Shown here: piece by piece, positions 26,415 to 36,672 of the stretch
Layout of the letters: the number at the start of each line of letters is the position of its first letter
How positions within the stretch are numbered: the first letter of the stretch is position 1
NCBI GenBank assembly: GCA_000729835.1
Contig: JFHB01000003.1
Span: 372,001-436,000 of the forward strand
Source: Atkinsonella hypoxylon
Lineage: Eukaryota; Ascomycota; Sordariomycetes; Hypocreales; Clavicipitaceae
Direction: 5' to 3'
DNA: 64,000 nucleotides
Made by a program: the position numbers and the translations under genes
The notes under the pieces: model-generated
Told to the model about the DNA's origin: nothing
The model's input: only the letters and a program-made list of their open reading frames with translations
Database searches by the model: none

Positions 26415-27664
26415 AACCGGAAGCCCGCCTTTATTATCGCAAAGTATCCGCGTTGACTCCAGTTTTGTGTGAGTTCTCCCATATACTGGACTTTTTCAAG
26501 AAAAAAAAAATAAAAATAGACAAACGGCATTCCTTGCATTGCCCGTTGTCCTTCGCTATCGACCAGCATCATTGGCCCATAGGACTGATCGCCAGGACTT
26601 GCTCCTGCTTGTACAGTCTAGGCCTTTTGCATTTTGGCGATGCAGTTGCCTATCGAGTTCAGCTTGTAGATGAACGATTTGCGGCAGTTCGGTCTTGTTC
26701 TGTATATTCTTTGATGCATCCTGCATATTTCGATAACAATTTCCTTGAGAGGTAGGGCATTTACCCTCTCTTTCGTTAAGACTGGGCGGTGTGTATTCAC
26801 AGCAAGGCCAAATGAATCTTTGCACAGCGGATGTGTTATGATGCTTACTGTATCCTGTCATAATGCATTGATCTGATTGGAATATTCTTTGCGCATGTTT
26901 TGCTTGACTTCGAACAAGAACGAAAACATATGGAAACAAGAAAAAGTTGTTCGACGTACATAATCATCGACTTGGTATTTTATGGGCCAGTAAATCATTG
27001 CAACGGCTTGGATCGAAAAAAGAATCGAGAAATATTAATAGATGAAGTTATAGAACTAAGACACAATCTGAAGTGAGAATACGAGATGTTTGTCAAAGAC
27101 AGCTGTGAGCCAATTAAAATACCCTAACTCTACGGCATCATGACAGGAAGGGACGGAAACTACATGTAATGTAGTTGGTGGTGTGCTGAGCCTGAACCCT
27201 ATCCTGTAACTATTGGACGAATATCACAGGGATCCACAACAGACCGGAGGGAAGGAGCCAGGGCAGAGTATGGGCGGGCAGCCGATGGCGCTAGTCGGGG
27301 CCATGCTCGTCTGGGACTGGGCTGGAGGCAGCGAACGGCATGAGGTCAACCTGAAAGTCTGAAAGTCTAAAGGTCTGAAAGGTCTGGTGCCATGCGAACG
27401 TTGGTGCGGCTGGAAATGATGGCACCAGATCAGCCTCACTTCATCCTCAACCTCGACTCGATCCGATATAACTCAACAACATCAGGCTCGTGAGCCGTGG
27501 TGGAGTGCGCCCAACTTGCCTTTACATCTCAGATACACCACCACCACCGGGTTGCAACGATTGAGATTGTGACGACAAGCAATAACTAGTTATACCTGGA
27601 GACTAGACGGAAACAGGGAGGGGGTGCAAGCCCTTGATATCTTTGCGGCAGTTCTACGCACGCC
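26415..27664. other. Intergenic region
   Basis: Contains the 3' flank of the DUF8032 gene and the upstream region of the proline-rich gene. No RNA gene or repeat of note was seen, apart from a short CTGAAAGTCTRAAGGT repetition near 27353-27384. Confidence 0.5.
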
Positions 27665-29287
27665 ATGTCCCATCGTTACCAACACACAGCAAGTTGTCCA
27701 CCGCCCCTGTTCATCGCCGAGCTCGATACGGCTCCCCTCCATGGCTCCATGGCTGCTCCCGAGGGCGGCCTGGCCTTTGAGATGCCTGCCGAGGCCGCAC
27801 CGACCCGTATCAAAGACGAGCCGGACCAACGGACGGCGAAGACGGCGGCAGTGAATCCATGGCCATTCCATCTGGAACAGGACCCGAACCCGAAGACTTC
27901 CGACCCTTGCCGGGGACAAGCTGCTGGCGGAAATGGTGACGGAAAGGCGGAACCCCCCCCAAAGGATAAACAAGCCAACCCGTGGCCGTATCATGGCCCA
28001 ATGCTGGCCGACGACGAGATTGGGCTGAGTGCCACAATATATCCTACTGCCCAAACGCAAGGGGGATCATCGGCGGCTATGGACGGATTGACCAGCCCTG
28101 TCTCCGCGAGACCCGAGGCTTTCGTTCAGGGTTCACAAGGTCATGCGGCGTCTTATCGCCTGTATAGGCCATTATCAGGATCCTCGCCCACGGATACGCC
28201 TATTTCTTCAGTACAGAGTCGAGCCAACGTCAAACCCTATTCTCCGACGTTATCTCCGCCGCTTCCCACTGAGACAACCTCATTTGAAGCAACCACTGCA
28301 ACTGGCGCGGCACATGACGTCAAGCCATGTTCACCCAATCTCAACCCATCGTTGGAAGAGAATTTCAAGCAGGATACAGCTTGTCCATCGTCAGTATCAG
28401 TATCAGAGCCAGCAATTATAACAGCACCTCCTGCATCCCCGCCCCTGGTTCCGTCTGCTCCTGCGAATTCCATACAAGAGAGCCATGCGCCGCTCGCGGC
28501 TCAGGCATCTCCTGGACTGACTACGCCGTCTTCAACACCTACCCATCCCAGCCATCCACCTCAAATTGCGCCATTCCCGGCCTCTTTGTATGACTTTCAC
28601 CAACTGACTTGCACGCCTTCTCCTCAACCAAGCCCGCAGCCAAACTATCCACATGCCAACTCGGTACCGGCGCGGTTTTTATACTCAGCATCAGCGTCTC
28701 CGGGACATAGTCCATACTCGCCACCACCGGCGTATCCCTTCCCAAATGATAATCGACCTGGCTCACAACCACCTCCATTCGGCTATCAGCATCAACACCC
28801 GCCGTACTCACCACCTCCAGCACCGCCATATCCAACGCAGCCCATCTACGCGTCCAACGCCAGGCCCCCCGATCCTTCCTTTGTACCAGAACAACCAATC
28901 CCTCCCCTTCCACAAAGGCGATCACGGCCCCAGTATGGGGGATTTAGCGGTGGTCCCATAAACACGAGTATGTTTCCTCCTCCGCCTAAAACACACTATA
29001 ATCCTCGGCCACCAGCATGTCCCCCTCGTCCGGGATCGAGCTCTATGTCCACTGGATCCCTGTTCAGCACGTCTGCTGCAAAGAAGTGGTTAGACAAGAC
29101 CAGTCAAGCACTGGAAAGCAAGTTGGAGGCCGTGCTGCACGGACCATCCGGCCCGGTTTATCGGCCTGCCTATACATCAACTGTGCCACCTCCACGATAT
29201 AGCCCGGGTGGCCCTCCACAGATGGGAATGCCGCCTGGGCTATACGGCCATGGACGTGGACCGCCTCCTGGTTGGAGAGGGCCGTAA
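27665..29287 (+). CDS. Proline-rich protein of unknown function
   Basis: A single uninterrupted frame of 540 codons with an ATG start. I do not recognise the family. Two similar words, NPWPFHLEQ (about residue 59) and NPWPYHGPM (about residue 99), sit in a charged N-terminal part. The middle (about 110-430) is low-complexity P, S, T, Y sequence with many YSPPP and PPYP stretches. Near the C-terminus a compact predicted helix (KKWLDKTSQALESKLEAVLHG, here split as KKWLDKTSQALE and SKLEAVLHG, about residues 470-490) precedes a glycine/proline tail ending in PPGWRGP. No signal peptide or membrane segment is visible. The PxxP and PPxY-like words could bind SH3 or WW domains, which is inference. 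Codon use and length argue for a real gene; an in-frame later start is possible. Confidence 0.75.
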   Translation: MSHRYQHTASCPPPLFIAELDTAPLHGSMAAPEGGLAFEMPAEAAPTRIKDEPDQRTAKTAAVNPWPFHLEQDPNPKTSDPCRGQAAGGNGDGKAEPPPKDKQANPWPYHGPMLADDEIGLSATIYPTAQTQGGSSAAMDGLTSPVSARPEAFVQGSQGHAASYRLYRPLSGSSPTDTPISSVQSRANVKPYSPTLSPPLPTETTSFEATTATGAAHDVKPCSPNLNPSLEENFKQDTACPSSVSVSEPAIITAPPASPPLVPSAPANSIQESHAPLAAQASPGLTTPSSTPTHPSHPPQIAPFPASLYDFHQLTCTPSPQPSPQPNYPHANSVPARFLYSASASPGHSPYSPPPAYPFPNDNRPGSQPPPFGYQHQHPPYSPPPAPPYPTQPIYASNARPPDPSFVPEQPIPPLPQRRSRPQYGGFSGGPINTSMFPPPPKTHYNPRPPACPPRPGSSSMSTGSLFSTSAAKKWLDKTSQALESKLEAVLHGPSGPVYRPAYTSTVPPPRYSPGGPPQMGMPPGLYGHGRGPPPGWRGP

Positions 29288-29370
29288 AGAAATTTGCAGC
29301 TGAGGTTGTTTGCATAGCGTGGTGTTGGCGCAATGATGTTTTGGAAAATATAATGGATAGACAAGTTTCA

Positions 29371-29525
29371 CATGAGTGTTGTCGAATACGTGGCTGAGCA
29401 TTATGTATTTATGTGAGTCTTGTCGAGTACGTGACTTATTATCTGTTTATGTGAATGCCGTCAAATACTGACAGTGGTTATTATTATATATTTTATATTA
29501 GTGTCGTCGAATACGTGACTGATTA
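29371..29525. repeat. Degenerate tandem repeat in the 3' flank of the proline-rich gene
   Basis: Four imperfect copies of a unit of about 35-50 bp that share the core GTYGTCGARTACGTGRCT followed by an ATTAT-rich tail. The third copy is the most diverged. It starts about 85 bp after the stop codon and may lie in the 3' untranslated region. Confidence 0.7.
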
Positions 29526-30763
29526 TTTTTCACAAATGTCAGGTCCAAAATGCTGTCGGATACCGTCCACACTAGGCCGAACGTTCCAGTCGGACAGCCT
29601 GATGATAGTATACAGACCGGGCCTTAGTTGTGCTACGCTACAACGCAATACTTCTTACGGTCATATGCGTAGACGGAACGACTTTCGCAACTTTCAGCAT
29701 GGCCATTGCTATTTGGAACAAGGCGTAGACATCGATGCCAAGGGGAAAACTGTCGTGGCCAATTGGCAGCGCTCAGTCTCCGAATATGCAGTTCGTCAAG
29801 TTATTCGTTGGAGAGTTGGTCTGCTGAGACATTACGTGGCTAATATTAGTAAGTCTCTTTGAAGTTGCGCATGCTGATTGCTGGTTACGTCGGGCTCTCG
29901 GCCTCGTATGGTCACGGCACCCACTTATTTTCGATACATGCTAGGTACCTCATGTCTAGGAAAAACGAGGGCTAGCCATGGCCAAATGAGGCGACGTTGC
30001 CGCCAAAAATAGAAGAAGATTGATTGGGCTAGCCGCGTTTAGGCAATCAACAGCCATCCATGCCATCTGGAGTGGTGATTTTTGACATCTATAATCTATT
30101 TATTGACTTATGTCCTGGAAGAAAAAGCAGGAGCTCGAGCTGTCTGGCAGTGCACACTCATTGCCATGCCGCTAGCGAGCCCTAAGTAGCGCCTGGCTCA
30201 TGACATTCAACCCGTTGGCGCTTTGCCAGGCTGGGATACAGACTAGTGCAACAGCATCGACTGAACGAACGCAGCGCCTCGTCGGACTGATTCCAACAAG
30301 GAGACTGATGAGAGAAATCGGGCAATCGCCTGCCCCCTGGATGGAACAGATGATCGGTGATCCACTTGGGCTGCAGCAAGATACTTCCATGAATTTTATG
30401 CTGGGCACAGAGGGGCATCACATAATATCTCTCTCTGTACTGCGTATTCCGTACAATGCATGTTATATTAATTTGTCTGTGTTAATCTTGGGCACCTACG
30501 GAATAGGTAGGTATGGTTGGTACCTATGCAAGGCGCGTCCCAAGGAGGGCAAAGAGTTGCGGAACCCATCACCTGGAATCCATCTCCCGCGTTGGATGTG
30601 GGAGCATTACGGAGTAATAGTCGATAATATTGAGGATGATCCATGGAGCGAATGTGACTTGGGGGACTGGTATAATAAACCAGCAAACACGTAAGGCGAG
30701 CCGATCTGCTCTGTTTGCCCTTTGACTTTAGTGACGATGGACACAACAGATTGCGTCGTCCAA

Positions 30764-30779
30764 TACGGAGTACTCCGTA
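30764..30779. repeat. Dispersed palindrome TACGGAGTACTCCGTA
   Basis: Perfect 16-bp palindrome. The same sequence occurs at 63486-63501, and with one mismatch at 36019-36034. Half-site copies are scattered through non-coding DNA. Confidence 0.85.
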
Positions 30780-31504
30780 ACCTTAACTACTAACTAGTCC
30801 TCTAATCTTGGAAGACATTGAGTTTATTTACCGCTTATGTCCCGCCTCTCCGCTTGGTTGCCAATGGATGCCGATCTGATGTTCGCCACCTCTGTACCTC
30901 TGCACCTCTGCAGACCGCCCAGGGCCAACCCAGCGGTAAGCTGACTCGACCAAGGAAGAAAGAAGGGATCATGTGTCCAGGGCGCGCCGTCCGGCACAGA
31001 GTACGGATAGAGGGATTGGGCCCAGACGGCCCAGCCGTTGGGATGGGATGGGATGGGATGGGTTCAAACCGTTTTGAACCCCGCCTAGGTTTTCGTGTGG
31101 CTTCGTTGCATCGAGACCAACGTATTTTTTGCCGAGACGAAAGGTGTAATGCGCCTCAGAAGCGTTGTACAAAGAACGGCTGCTATTGTACGGGACATGG
31201 AGGGAATCTTCATTGATGCTGGGCCTCGTCGCGAGCGGACTCGCGTTGGACTCGTGTTGGGCCAACTGGGAATATGACGCTCCAGAGCCTATCGCGGCTG
31301 CTAATAATCAAACCCATGGCGATAACTATTGATGTGATGTGATTTGATGCCAATCAGCGCTGATCCAGGGAGATCTCGACTGCAGGGCGTGGCCAACTGG
31401 GCCACCAGCCAAGCCAGGCTGCTGAACGGAACATTGAATCTTGTAACCGCCCATGGACAGGCACGGAAGCTGGCAAGCAAACAAAGTCAAATTCATTCAG
31501 CGCC

Positions 31505-31553
31505 CCCATTCCCCCCCAATCACCCCCCATCACCCCCCATCACCCCCCAAAGC
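31505..31553. repeat. 10-bp tandem repeat (ATCACCCCCC)n
   Basis: Three to four copies of a C-rich decamer, interrupted by single-base changes. Confidence 0.8.
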
Positions 31554-31658
31554 GGCCCCGGTGCTATCAGCCCGGCACTCTGCGTCGCGCCTGGCCTCAC
31601 TCACCCTGCCATTTCATGTGCTCGCAGCGTCCCATCATGTCTTCCGACTTGACGCGAT

Positions 31659-31757
31659 CAGCCAGCAGTCAGCCAGCAGTCAGCCAGCAGTCGGCCAGCA
31701 GTCGGCCAGCAGTCGGCCAGCAGTCGGCCAGCAGTCGGCCAGCAGTTGGCCAGCAGC
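31659..31757. repeat. 11-bp tandem repeat (CAGCCAGCAGT)n
   Basis: About nine head-to-tail copies. The first three read CAGCCAGCAGT and the later ones CGGCCAGCAGT, with one TGGCCAGCAG copy at the end, so a variant unit was amplified within the array. Confidence 0.9.
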
Positions 31758-32345
31758 GCCCGAGGCTCGACGGACCAGGCCCCCCTTCAAATTTCCTTCG
31801 AAAAGTGGTCCCCGCTGGTCTGTCCGCCCAGGCTGCCTTTGCCAGACCTGCCAGACCTGCCAGACCTGAGCTTCCATGTCCTTTACATTGATTGCCCTCA
31901 TTTCGGTTTTTGCCTTGCTTTAGCCTCCCTTCTTGGCCGATCTCACCTACCTCACCTCCCCCTTCCTCGCCCTCCTTCGATTACTCGCGCCTCACTTTCT
32001 ATTCCTCCTCTTCTTCCTCTCACCATCCAAACCACGCCCCCCCCCACACACACAACCACCACCTCCCGTTCTCGCCAGCTTGGTCTGGTCAAAAGACAAA
32101 AAAGAAGCTCGACGGCTCTCTCGTGAGCTTCAGAATCATTATTTCTCTTTCCTGATTCTCCGAAGTTGAAGGGCGATTCGTCTCTCTGCGAGCGCTTTTG
32201 CAGCCTCCCGCCCTTAATCGGCCGTCACGTTCGCCCTTCCCAAAGGTCACTGCTCAACTCGTCCTCGTCGGCTCCGAGAGAAGACTAGACAAAACTTGTA
32301 CCATCTTCTGACCGCTTCTAGCCGACAGACCATCATAGCGTACAG

Positions 32346-32830
32346 GTAAGAGAGCAATAGCAGACAGACAAACAGATACAGAGAAGGTTATCTGTTGCAC
32401 TTGAGTCATTGTGGCTTCCCTTCTGTGGGATGGCCTATGCGAATGCCCCCCCATTTAGATCTGTCACGGCCGCCCCCTGCGCTGCTGCTCGGTGCACGTG
32501 TCGTGGTGCTGTGGCCCGTACCCAGTGCTCGGTGTCAGCAGCCAACAGCGGCTGCGCTTCGGCTTGCCCGCAGCTGCACCGAACTTGGCCCGGTGGCGTT
32601 GCATTCCCTTTCAGAGCCTTCATTCCCCCACGGCTCAGCGTTGCCATTGGACTCTTCCTTTCAATCATCATATCCAGCGTCTTGACGCATCTTTGCATCA
32701 AGTCCTTCCGTTCGACGTCAATTGACGCCATCTTGTGCCTGGAGTCATACATCAGCTTTACTAATTCTTACGTGATAGCCGCATTGCACAGGCTTGTACT
32801 TGTCGACGGCCGATCTCCTAACGAACTCAG
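32346..32830 (+). other. Probable 5'-UTR intron of casein kinase 1
   Basis: A consensus donor (CAG|GTAAGAG at 32346) follows the CT-rich leader. A branch-like CTAAC at 32817-32821 lies just before an acceptor (ACTCAG ending at 32830). The predicted intron of 485 bp would sit about 50 bp upstream of the ATG at 32880. This is inferred from splice signals only. Confidence 0.45.
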
Positions 32831-32879
32831 AGAGCAATTTTCTTTTACGATCAAGCAGTTTCTGCATCCGACTGTAAAT

Positions 32880-34417
32880 ATGACGACAATGGTAAGTGAT
32901 AAAAAGCTATCAGTCAGTTTCATCAAATTTTTTTCCCGACTGCTTAGAGACCGGGGCTGCGTTTACATTCGAACGAAATGCTCAAAAGGCTCGCGTTCGC
33001 TCGATTGGTTGACGATTTCACAAAACAACTTCGTCGTGCTTCTTGGTCTCGAGCGAGATTTTGGAGGCTTGGCTTTTCTCCTACCAATGCTGACTATCTT
33101 GTCCACAGGATCTCCGCGTCGGTAATAAGTACCGCATCGGCCGAAAGATTGGGTCCGGTTCCTTTGGTGATATCTATCTGGGCACAAACATCATTTCCGG
33201 AGAGGAAATTGCTATCAAGCTGGAATCTGTCAAGGCTAAGCATCCTCAACTGGAATATGAAGCCCGCGTCTACAAGTCCCTCGCTGGCGGCGTCGGCATC
33301 CCCTTTGTTCGCTGGTTCGGTACTGAGTGCGATTACAACGCCATGGTTCTCGACCTTCTTGGCCCCAGCCTGGAGGACCTGTTCAACTTTTGCAACAGAA
33401 AGTTTTCATTGAAGACTGTATTGCTCCTTGCCGACCAGCTCATCTCTCGCATCGAGTACATCCACGCCAAATCATTCATTCACCGTGACATCAAGCCGGA
33501 CAACTTCCTCATGGGCATCGGCAAGCGGGGTAACCAGGTCAACGTGATTGATTTCGGCCTGGCCAAGAAGTACCGCGATCCCAAGACCCATTTCCACATT
33601 CCTTACCGTGAGAACAAGAACTTGACCGGCACTGCGCGTTATGCTTCTATCAATACTCACTTGGGTGTCGAACAATCTCGCCGTGACGACATGGAGTCTC
33701 TCGGTTATGTCATGCTCTATTTCTGCCGTGGCTCTCTTCCCTGGCAAGGTCTCAAAGCAGCTACTAAGAAGCAGAAGTACGATCGTATCATGGAGAAGAA
33801 GATGACGACTCCCACCGAAGTCCTTTGCCGCGGGTTCCCCAATGAGTTTGCCATTTACCTGAACTACACCCGCTCTCTTCGCTTCGACGACAAGCCTGAT
33901 TATAGCTATCTGCGCAAGATCTTCCGGGATCTTTTCGTCCGTGAAGGCTTCCAGTATGACTATGTCTTTGACTGGACTGTCTACAAGTACCAGAAGAATG
34001 CTCAGGCCATTGCCATAGCTGCTGGCCAGGCGCCCCCGGAGGAGGAGGAGAAGGCTCGTGCATCGCGCACCAACGCTGCTACTGCCGGCCAGTCTGGTAC
34101 TGCCAAGCCCAACGCCATTCCCAGCTCCCGCCGCAAGATGCTTGAACGCGGATCCGGTGCTGGTGTAGACACGGATACCAACCGTGCGATTGGCGGTAGC
34201 GACAGGATGTGAGTGATCAAGAATAGCCCAGCCTTCAACGACAAAAATTTCTCTTTGTAAAGGAGTCATTTTCCTGCGCGCGTTGACTGTACTCGATGAC
34301 CGTTGGCCAAAAGGAAATTGTGCTGACAATCTATGGCTGACTCAGTGGACGATAAACAGGCTTCGCTCTGCTTCCAAGGGAGCGGCTTATGCCTCTGGCA
34401 ATTACCGGCCGAAATGA
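32880..34417 (+). CDS. ck1: Casein kinase 1 (HHP/CK1-delta type serine/threonine kinase)
   Basis: Exons 32880-32891, 33109-34208 and 34360-34417 give 389 residues. The first exon encodes only MTTM; the 217-bp intron has a GTAAGT donor and a CACAG acceptor. The kinase domain spans about 12-280: glycine loop GSGSFG (19-24), lysine K41, HRD with D131 (HRDIKPDN), DFG with D152, and the CK1 signature around NLTGTARYASINTHLG instead of APE. A TKKQKYDRI word matches the CK1 nuclear-localisation type motif. The C-terminal tail (about 295-389) is basic and alanine/serine rich. By family, CK1 acts in the nucleus and cytoplasm on primed substrates in DNA repair, vesicle traffic, clock control and growth. 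All catalytic residues are present. The third exon is fixed by phase and adds a short basic tail ending NYRPK. Confidence 0.95.
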
Positions 34418-36300
34418 TTCGTGAAACTGGCGTAACAACTCGTTCTCCGCACACGGGATCAAAGCAGGAAATACCATTCTAGATACCGACGATGATTTCA
34501 TCTCTTGTATCTTTCTGCTTCCCCTCCAGGCTGTGAACAATTGAGTTGAATGAAGCACGCCCTCACCCAGACTGGAGAAACTGGCGCCTCTGCCAGTCAT
34601 TCACCAGATATACGCACACGGCCTGTTGACGTGTGTTTCGACGCCAGGGGATGTTTCCTACGGATTTCGCGCTTTATTCTGTCAACACATTTCATTATGC
34701 ATTGCTATACTTCGTTCTTCGACGCATGTTAGGGCTGATGACCTCAGGCATGGCTCGGATGATCTTTCAGTTGGCAGTTAGCTGTTTTGGGTTGGCTACG
34801 AGGCATATTGTGTCTTGTCACCCAACTGGACGCTTTCTGTTCATCTGTAGTTCCATCTGAACGGCATGTCCGGTAACCTGACTCGGCAGGTTGCCGGACT
34901 TGAAACACTGTCTTTCTGCAACATTCTTTTCTTATTTGGTTCGTATCAGCGAGCCACGGACGGATATTGATAGCTGCAGAGGCCCTGGATGACGCAAAAG
35001 TCATAATGCCTGAAGCCTGCAAGACATTTTTTTCGTCAATCTTCAGGCTTCTCGCCTTCAGTCGTTGCGGTACAGCTGCGTTTTCCCTTCTCAGTTTGGC
35101 AATCCCATTTTTATCTTTCTTTCGTCTCTACGCTTGCACTCCATTCAACATTTTCCTCTCGGCATTCTGATTTCTGGACTTGTGGCCACCAAGCAGCTTC
35201 TGGGGAGGTTTGTTTAGAATCGGGGAGGTTCGCCACCCACGCTCACTGTGGTTTCGATGAAATACGTCTCAAATTCGGTGCTGTGCCCTCATCTTCTGGT
35301 ATCTTGGAATCGACACTAGCCATTGCTACCATGGCGCCGTACACCCTGATCATGGTAGATGTTAACTGAGGCAGATGGGAGGAGGACACAGTCTGGTTTA
35401 GATGCAACGTTCAACGTGTGACGGGTGCGGTTTTGGCACTGAACGGTGCGTGTTCAACTTGGTTGCGATTCCAGAGACGCTGGTTCGCACCGAACGGGCA
35501 CGTTATGCTCGAATGCTTCATGTACTGGTGAAGTCGTTGCAAGACGGACAGTGTGAAGCATGGTGAGGTTGCTAGTGCCCATATGAGATACTTTTGACGA
35601 TTAATTACTTATTTGTTTCTTTGCCCAAAAAGGTTGAACACTCGGTGAATGATTTGATGAGAGACCGTAGATTGATCCAGCCAGCAGCAACAAGACATGC
35701 TGCGGTTTGTGAGCCCTTTTGAATGACGGTCAAACGAATTTGTTCGCTTCACCAGCCACTGATGATGGAGTCAGTTCTTCTTATCCTCCTGGGATAACAA
35801 ATGATTCTATTCACACTGGTGTATCCATTACCGATGGCCGTCCGACAACCTCCGACCTTAGGTAAGTACAGCCTACTGACTAGTGTTCAGAGAAGAATCG
35901 TCGCTGGAACGGGAAAGGTGTACAGCCCGGCGACTGCCGGCGGCTAGTGCGCGCTGACGCCTTGGTTTAGTGAACATGACGAACATGACTGGGCTTGGAC
36001 TCCAAGATCTGGAGCAAGTACGGAGTACTCCGTTAGGTAGGTACTTATCCAGGTACCTACGAGGTAGGTGCCGGTTGACCTTACAGACCTTACAGATGCA
36101 CCTCCTAGCGAGGTATAGTTAGTGCAGTACGGGGTAGTCATACGACAAGAGGTGGGATGTGCCATTGATACGAAGCGCTGTCCGCAAGTTGTCGACATCG
36201 AAACGTGCTACGCTACTAACTATTGCTTCTTTGTTCCACCTCCTGCAGTCGTGAGCTTTGGATCCATCTCGTTGATGACGTGACGTCGGACGGGTATCTC
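34418..36300. other. Intergenic region between CK1 and the 5-phosphatase
   Basis: The 3' flank of CK1 and upstream sequence of the phosphatase gene. A near-perfect TACGGAGTACTCCGTT palindrome at 36019-36034 runs directly into a cluster of TAGGTAGGTAC/AGGTACCTAC words (36034-36069). No gene or RNA is recognised. Confidence 0.5.
36019..36034. repeat. Dispersed palindrome TACGGAGTACTCCGTT
   Basis: One mismatch from the 16-bp palindrome. It is directly followed by TAGGTAGGTAC words. Confidence 0.8.
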
Positions 36301-36513
36301 ACATTCACATTCACATTCACATTCACATTCACATTCACATTCACATTCACATTCACATTCACATTCACATTCACATTCACATTCACATTCACATTCACAT
36401 TCACATTCACATTCACATTCACATTCACATCCACATTCACATCCACATTCACATCCACATTCACATCCACATTCACATCCACATTCACATTCACATCCAC
36501 ATTCACATCCACA
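36301..36513. repeat. (ACATTC)n hexanucleotide microsatellite
   Basis: About 35 hexamer units. The first 21 or so are pure ACATTC; the rest mostly alternate ACATCC and ACATTC. The array lies about 160-370 bp upstream of the 5-phosphatase ATG. It is open in every plus-strand frame, and the frame shared with the phosphatase has no ATG before 36673, so it is unlikely to be translated. Confidence 0.95.
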
Positions 36514-36672
36514 GATCACAGATCGACAGCCCACCTTTTCCTCCCACGCACCCTTTACCTTAACCCTTGTTTTCCCGATACACGACATCATCACTATTCA
36601 ACTCACCCAAGTCCAAGTTCCGCCTTTCCTTTTTGTGATTCGGTGCCGTGGCCTGGCAAAGAGTGTTCGCAC

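Larger units (their letters stand above)
29288..32345. other. Intergenic region with repeats and CK1 promoter
   Basis: Holds a degenerate repeat just after the proline-rich gene (29371-29525), a full TACGGAGTACTCCGTA palindrome (30764-30779), a small inverted repeat GGGTTCAAA...TTTGAACCC (31060-31082), several tandem arrays (31505-31553, 31659-31757, 31848-31868) and a strongly CT-rich stretch (about 31880-32340) that looks like the promoter and leader of the casein kinase gene. Open frames at 29455-29862 and 30200-30694 show no recognisable product. Confidence 0.5.

Noticed and set aside
30200..30694. A 164-codon plus-strand frame in the intergenic region before CK1
   Set aside because: It has no family resemblance, it crosses a TACCTAGGTA-type repeat, and low-complexity differences suggest chance.
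31659..31757. A regular repeat that might be a CRISPR array
   Set aside because: The units are contiguous with no unique spacers, and the organism is eukaryotic. It is an ordinary minisatellite.
33472..34329. A 285-codon minus-strand frame opposite CK1
   Set aside because: It is antisense to a well-supported kinase with intact catalytic motifs, and has no domain of its own.
36216..36594. Long minus-strand frames reading as NV or EC dipeptide repeats, and a plus-strand N-terminal extension reading as TF repeats
   Set aside because: They are products of the ACATTC hexamer array. The plus-strand frame has no ATG before 36673.
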